From: an uncultured Clostridia bacterium
Lineage (GTDB): Bacteria > Bacillota > Clostridia > Oscillospirales > Ruminococcaceae
Reading direction: 5' to 3'
DNA: 8,838 nt
Assembly (NCBI GenBank): GCA_947632425.1
Contig: CANRPG010000068.1
Span: 1 to 8,838, forward strand
Shown here: positions 5,554 to 8,838 of the stretch, piece after piece
How the letters are laid out: the number at the start of each line of letters is the position of its first letter
Position numbering within the stretch: position 1 is the first letter of the stretch
Translations under genes and position numbers: made by a program
Notes under the pieces: model-generated
The model's input: only the letters and a program-made list of their open reading frames with translations
Told to the model about the DNA's origin: nothing
The model's database searches: none

Positions 5554-6567
5554 ATGAAACTGACAAAAGTGTTTACATTACTAGGCACGGCAATTTTTAC
5601 CGCGGCGTATATGTCGTTTAGTGTATACGCGGCTGATGATATAGCTATAGATGAAGCAAACTTTCCTGATGAGACATTGAGAGGCTACATAAGCGAAAAT
5701 TTTGATACCGACCAAAGCGGCAGTTTGTCTGAGGAAGAGATAGAAAATGCTGCCGAATTATCTTTGACAGACCCTATATTTGATGAAAACGACAATTTGC
5801 TGCAGCCTGATCTGGATCTTACGGGCATAGAGCATCTTAAAAAGCTAAAGAGCATAAACGTGGGTTACTATAATGTTAAAAATGCTGACCTCAGCGGAAT
5901 TGAAGCGCTTACCGAGATCGGATTTTCCGGCGGAAATGTAAGCGGTCTTGTGCTTGGCGATATGTCGTCTTTAGAGGGCTGTGACATATATAACTCGGAT
6001 CTGACTGAAATTTCGCTGATCGACTGCCCGAATCTTGTTCAGTGCTATTTCGATGACAATCCGGATCTTACCAAAATAGAAGTAAAAAATGCCGGAAATC
6101 TGCGTATGTTAGGCTGCCGCAATGATGCTTTGATAAGCCTGAAAGTAGAAAACTGCGCCAAGCTTATCAGCATAGATTGCTCAAACAACAAACTTACAAA
6201 ACTTGATATTACAGACTGCCCTTTGCTTAGTTCAATAAATTGCAGGAACAACATGATCGCCGAGCTTGATATATCGCAGTTCAATAATATTATTGAGGGA
6301 TTGAAAAATAATGATCAGCATGGCGACAAGGAACCGCCGCTTACCGTTGACAGCAGCACGAAAATTATCGGCTATGATGCGACCGCGGACGAAAGCTCGG
6401 ATAGCGCAGCAAGTACCCCGGAAAGCGCCGCAAGCAGCAAGCCGCAGGAAAAAGAAAAAGGCAGCAACACCACGATGCTTGTTGTGATACTGGCGGCTAT
6501 TGTGGCAGCAGCGGCAGCGGCGGCGGTGATAATAGTAATGGTCAAGGGCGGCAAAGACGACAAATAA
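5554..6567 (+). CDS. Membrane-anchored surface protein with EF-hand and leucine-rich repeats, copy 1
   Basis: A 337-residue protein of unknown function. Residues 1-26 form a signal peptide with probable cleavage after SVYA. Residues 31-63 hold AIDEANFPDETLRGYISENF followed by an EF-hand-type loop, DTDQSGSLSEEE (51-62), with acidic or oxygen ligands at positions 1, 3, 5 and 12 and Gly at 6. Residues of about 87-245 form leucine-rich repeats; the last four have a 21-residue period (starting at L172, L193, L214, I235) of the style LxxLxIxxCxxLxxIxCxNN. A Ser/Ala/Glu-rich linker (about 278-302) leads to a transmembrane helix (about 307-330) and the short tail KGGKDDK. The predicted form is an exported protein held by its C-terminal helix with the repeats outside. 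It has no LPXTG signal or lipobox. AAGGAGG lies eight bases before the start. It is co-transcribed with its paralogue 16 bases downstream. Repeats suggest protein or glycan binding; the ligand is unknown. Confidence 0.88.
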   Translation: MKLTKVFTLLGTAIFTAAYMSFSVYAADDIAIDEANFPDETLRGYISENFDTDQSGSLSEEEIENAAELSLTDPIFDENDNLLQPDLDLTGIEHLKKLKSINVGYYNVKNADLSGIEALTEIGFSGGNVSGLVLGDMSSLEGCDIYNSDLTEISLIDCPNLVQCYFDDNPDLTKIEVKNAGNLRMLGCRNDALISLKVENCAKLISIDCSNNKLTKLDITDCPLLSSINCRNNMIAELDISQFNNIIEGLKNNDQHGDKEPPLTVDSSTKIIGYDATADESSDSAASTPESAASSKPQEKEKGSNTTMLVVILAAIVAAAAAAAVIIVMVKGGKDDK

Positions 6568-6583
6568 GCAAGGAGAGACAAAA

Positions 6584-7669
6584 ATGAAAATAACAAAGTT
6601 CTTAGCGCTTACCTGCGCAGCGGCTATGGCGGCGGCGTGCATGATGTTTTCGGCTAGTGCGGCTGATGATGTGACTACAACTGACAATGCGGCTATAACC
6701 GATGATGTAACTACAACTGATGATGCAGCTACAGATGATGAAGTAGTTACAGATGACGATGATGCGGCTACAGACGATGATATGGCTATAGACGAAGCAA
6801 ATTTCCCTGATAAGTTGTTCAGAGAATACATAAGCGAAAACTATGACATAGACAAAAACGGCAGCCTTTCGGCGGAAGAGATAGAGGGCGCTGAAGAATT
6901 AAGTCTTAGCGATTATGTATTCATAGATCCTATTGAGTTTGATTTGACGGGTGTGGAGAATTTTAAAAAGTTAAAAAGCATCGGTCTGCCATTTGATGTT
7001 ATAAATGCTGATCTCAGCGAAATTGAAGCCCTGACCGACATCTCATTCACAGGCGGAAGTGTAAGCGGTCTTGTGCTGGGCGATATGTCATCTATTACGA
7101 ACATATATATAGAAAACTCTGATCTTACAGAAATTTCTCTGGTTGACTGTCCCGAACTTAAACAATGCAGTATTTATAGCAATCCAAAACTTGCTAAGCT
7201 GGAAATGAAAAATGCGGAAAAGGTAGAGCTTCTTGACTGCCGCTGGAATGCTTTGGTAAGTCTAAAAATAAATGACTGTGACAATTTGTATGATCTGTTT
7301 TGCTCGGATAACAGACTTACAAAACTTGACATTACAAACTGCCCTAATCTGGCAAAAATAGAGTGCAACAACAATATGATAGCCGAGCTTGACGTAACGC
7401 CTTACAAAAACCTGAAAGGACTGATGGATGATTATGAAGGGCTTCCAAGCCAGGGAGAACCACCGCTTATAGTTGACAGCGGCACGAAAGTTATCGGCTA
7501 TGATATAGCAGGAGATGACAGTTCTGAAAGCTCGGATAGCTCGGAGAGCAGCGAGCCGCAGGATGAAGATAAAGACGGCAGCATGGTGATGCTTATTGTG
7601 GTGCTGGCGGTTATTGTGGTTGCAGGCATTGTGGCAGGTGTGGTGATCTCAATAGGCAAGCGGGGCTGA
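6584..7669 (+). CDS. Membrane-anchored surface protein with EF-hand and leucine-rich repeats, copy 2
   Basis: A 361-residue paralogue of the preceding gene; the two align from the EANFPD segment to the C-terminal helix. Residues 1-26 are a signal peptide (probable cleavage ASA/ADD). Residues 28-67 are an Asp/Thr-rich acidic insert (such as TTTDDAATDDEVVTDDDD) absent from copy 1. The EF-hand-type loop is DIDKNGSLSAEE at 88-99. Leucine-rich repeats span about 117-280, with Cys at 219, 240 and 261 exactly one 21-residue repeat apart. A Ser/Glu/Asp-rich linker (about 310-331) precedes the transmembrane helix (about 334-357), which ends in GKRG. AAGGAGA lies seven bases before the ATG, and the gap after copy 1 is 16 bases, so it is the second gene of the operon. 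It is very probably a tandem duplicate of copy 1, or the reverse, that has since diverged. Function unknown. Confidence 0.88.
   Translation: MKITKFLALTCAAAMAAACMMFSASAADDVTTTDNAAITDDVTTTDDAATDDEVVTDDDDAATDDDMAIDEANFPDKLFREYISENYDIDKNGSLSAEEIEGAEELSLSDYVFIDPIEFDLTGVENFKKLKSIGLPFDVINADLSEIEALTDISFTGGSVSGLVLGDMSSITNIYIENSDLTEISLVDCPELKQCSIYSNPKLAKLEMKNAEKVELLDCRWNALVSLKINDCDNLYDLFCSDNRLTKLDITNCPNLAKIECNNNMIAELDVTPYKNLKGLMDDYEGLPSQGEPPLIVDSGTKVIGYDIAGDDSSESSDSSESSEPQDEDKDGSMVMLIVVLAVIVVAGIVAGVVISIGKRG
6665..6736 (+). repeat. Two imperfect 36-base direct repeats coding for the acidic insert
   Basis: GATGATGTGACTACAACTGA at 6665 recurs as GATGATGTAACTACAACTGA at 6701, and the bases after each copy also match with few changes, giving a 36-base period (12 residues, DDVTTTDxAAxT). 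Degenerate GATGAT/ACAGATGA units continue to about 6785. The pattern indicates growth of the Asp/Thr insert by in-frame repeat duplication. Confidence 0.8.
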
Positions 7670-7678
7670 TAATAAAAC

Positions 7679-7710
7679 AAAAAGAGCTTCTGAAAATGAG
7701 GCTCTTTTTT
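7679..7710. terminator. Bidirectional rho-independent terminator between the surface protein operon and radA
   Basis: AAAAAGAGCTTC (7679-7690) pairs with GAGGCTCTTTTT (7698-7709), including one G-U pair, around a seven-base loop. The plus-strand tail is TTTTTT. On the minus strand the same stem runs into TTTTTGTTTT. It can end both the rightward surface protein transcript and the leftward radA transcript. Confidence 0.9.
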
Positions 7711-7718
7711 GCACTATT

Positions 7719-8838
7719 TTATATCTCTGCGAAAGCCTGTTTTATATTGCTCACGCCTATGACCTTTATGCCGAACTTTCTCACGTCTATATTTTTAAGC
7801 GACTGTGAAGGCACGATGCATTTTTCAAAGCCGAGCCTTTCTGCCTCCGCTATTCTCTGCTTTATATACGAAGCCGAGCGGACTTCTCCGCCAAGACCTA
7901 TTTCGCCGAACGCGGTTATTTTGTCGCTTATCATCTTATCGGTAACGGAAGAATACAGAGCCATAGCAATTGGCAGGTCGGCAGAGGGGTCATCGAGCCG
8001 CAGACCGCCGACTATGTTTATATATACGTCGAGACCGCCGAAAAATAGCCCACAGCGCTTTTCAAGCACGGCAAGAATGAGGTACAGCCTGTTGTAATCA
8101 AAGCCCGAACTTGTACGCCGCGGCGCTGAAAACGCGCTTTTTGCCACCAGAGCCTGAACCTCGGCGAGAATGGGTCTTGTGCCCTCTATAACGCAAGCGA
8201 CACAGTTGCCGGAAACATTCCACGGTCTGCCTGCGAGGAGCATTTCAGAGGGGTTTGCGACCTGCGAGAGGCCGTCGTCGTTCATTTCAAAAACGCCTAT
8301 CTCGTTGGTAGAGCCGAAACGGTTTTTCTCGGCGCGCAAAATTCTGTAAGACATATTCTGCTGACCCTCAAAATACAGCACGGCATCGACGATATGCTCC
8401 ATTACCTTAGGTCCTGCAATTGCGCCGTCTTTATTTACATGACCGACTATGAACACGGGTATTTCCATATTTTTTGCGGTATGCATGAACAGGTTCGTAC
8501 ACTCGCGCACCTGTGAGATACTTCCCTGCGAAGAATTTATACCGGCTATTGACATAGTTTGTATAGAATCTATAATAGCGACATCTGGCTTTTCTTTTTC
8601 AATAGTGGCGCATATGGCTTCGGCATCGTTCTTGGCAAGAATACCGAGAGAGACATCTTTGACGCCGAGGCGGTCGGCACGAAGTTTTATCTGCCGCGCG
8701 GATTCCTCGCCAGAAACATACAGCACGGTCTTACTCTTGCCGAGGTGCTTGCATATCTGCAAAAGCAGCGTAGACTTGCCTATTCCCGGCTCGCCGCCCA
8801 ACAGCACCAGCCTGCCCTTTCCAAGCCCTCCGCCCAGA
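7719..8838 (-). CDS. radA: DNA repair protein RadA, N-terminus outside the window
   Basis: RadA (Sms) is a RecA-like ATPase that drives branch migration of recombination intermediates. The frame runs off the right edge; about 372 residues are visible and the N-terminal zinc finger is missing. The fragment opens LGGGLGKGRLVLLGGEPGIG. Walker A is GEPGIGKST, followed by YVSGEES. VAIIDSIQTM is the Walker B strand, and EKNRFGSTNEIGVFEM holds the RadA-specific KNRFG motif. The C-terminal part resembles the Lon protease domain (GGLRLDDPSADLPIAMA, GEIGLGGEVRS), as in all RadA proteins. A GTG near 8807 is an internal Val codon, not the start, because conserved RadA sequence continues upstream of it. 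The gene converges on the surface protein operon and ends at a shared terminator. Confidence 0.97.
   Translation of the reverse strand, partial: LGGGLGKGRLVLLGGEPGIGKSTLLLQICKHLGKSKTVLYVSGEESARQIKLRADRLGVKDVSLGILAKNDAEAICATIEKEKPDVAIIDSIQTMSIAGINSSQGSISQVRECTNLFMHTAKNMEIPVFIVGHVNKDGAIAGPKVMEHIVDAVLYFEGQQNMSYRILRAEKNRFGSTNEIGVFEMNDDGLSQVANPSEMLLAGRPWNVSGNCVACVIEGTRPILAEVQALVAKSAFSAPRRTSSGFDYNRLYLILAVLEKRCGLFFGGLDVYINIVGGLRLDDPSADLPIAMALYSSVTDKMISDKITAFGEIGLGGEVRSASYIKQRIAEAERLGFEKCIVPSQSLKNIDVRKFGIKVIGVSNIKQAFAEI

Noticed and set aside
5704..5742. A dockerin domain in the surface proteins, as in cellulosomal proteins of ruminococci
   Set aside because: Only one calcium loop is present in each protein; dockerins need two in tandem, and the proteins have their own membrane anchor.
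6611..6645. A lipoprotein signal at Cys11 or Cys19 of surface protein copy 2
   Set aside because: Neither Cys has a proper lipobox (no Leu at -3 with small residues before the Cys), and the ASA/ADD site gives a normal signal peptidase I cleavage matching copy 1.
6232..6831. A 199-codon minus-strand open frame across the junction of the two surface protein genes
   Set aside because: Its Ser/Val/Ala runs are the reverse reading of the Ala-rich helix and the Asp/Thr repeats; it has no supporting start signals.

Overview
The window reads as a chromosomal segment of a Gram-positive Firmicute of class Clostridia, probably a Ruminococcus-like member of the Oscillospirales. This rests on the ffh-rpsP-khpA and rplU-prp-rpmA-obg gene orders, on a ribosomal protein L27 with the cleavable Firmicute N-terminal extension next to its protease Prp, on Mini-RNase III, on strong AGGAGG-type ribosome binding sites, and on surface proteins that pair an EF-hand with leucine-rich repeats. 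The genus is an inference from protein style; the class is better supported.

Left part, plus strand (1-1723): the C-terminal end of ffh (signal recognition particle), rpsP (S16), khpA (KH-domain RNA chaperone), then two overlapping genes for half-size TauE/SafE-type membrane permeases. A strong terminator hairpin lies between khpA and the first permease gene, and its 3' arm contains that gene's Shine-Dalgarno sequence. A bidirectional terminator (about 1709-1734) closes this block and the converging minus-strand operon.

Middle part, minus strand (5363 down to 1752): a consensus promoter and a short structured leader precede rplU (L21), prp (the protease that trims L27) and rpmA (L27). A terminator follows rpmA, then obgE (ribosome-associated GTPase), mrnC (Mini-RNase III for 23S rRNA ends) and yebC (translation or transcription factor). 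Nearly everything here serves ribosome production.

Right part: a divergent intergenic region of about 300 bases (5246-5553) carries two back-to-back promoters with perfect consensus hexamers and 17-base spacers. The rightward one drives a two-gene operon of tandem paralogues encoding exported, C-terminally membrane-anchored proteins with an EF-hand-like calcium loop and 21-residue leucine-rich repeats. The second copy also carries an acidic Asp/Thr-rich insert after its signal peptide. This pair is the only clearly accessory content and the least explained part of the window. A second bidirectional terminator separates it from radA (DNA repair ATPase), which runs on the minus strand off the right edge. 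No tRNA, rRNA, CRISPR array, insertion sequence or phage gene was seen.
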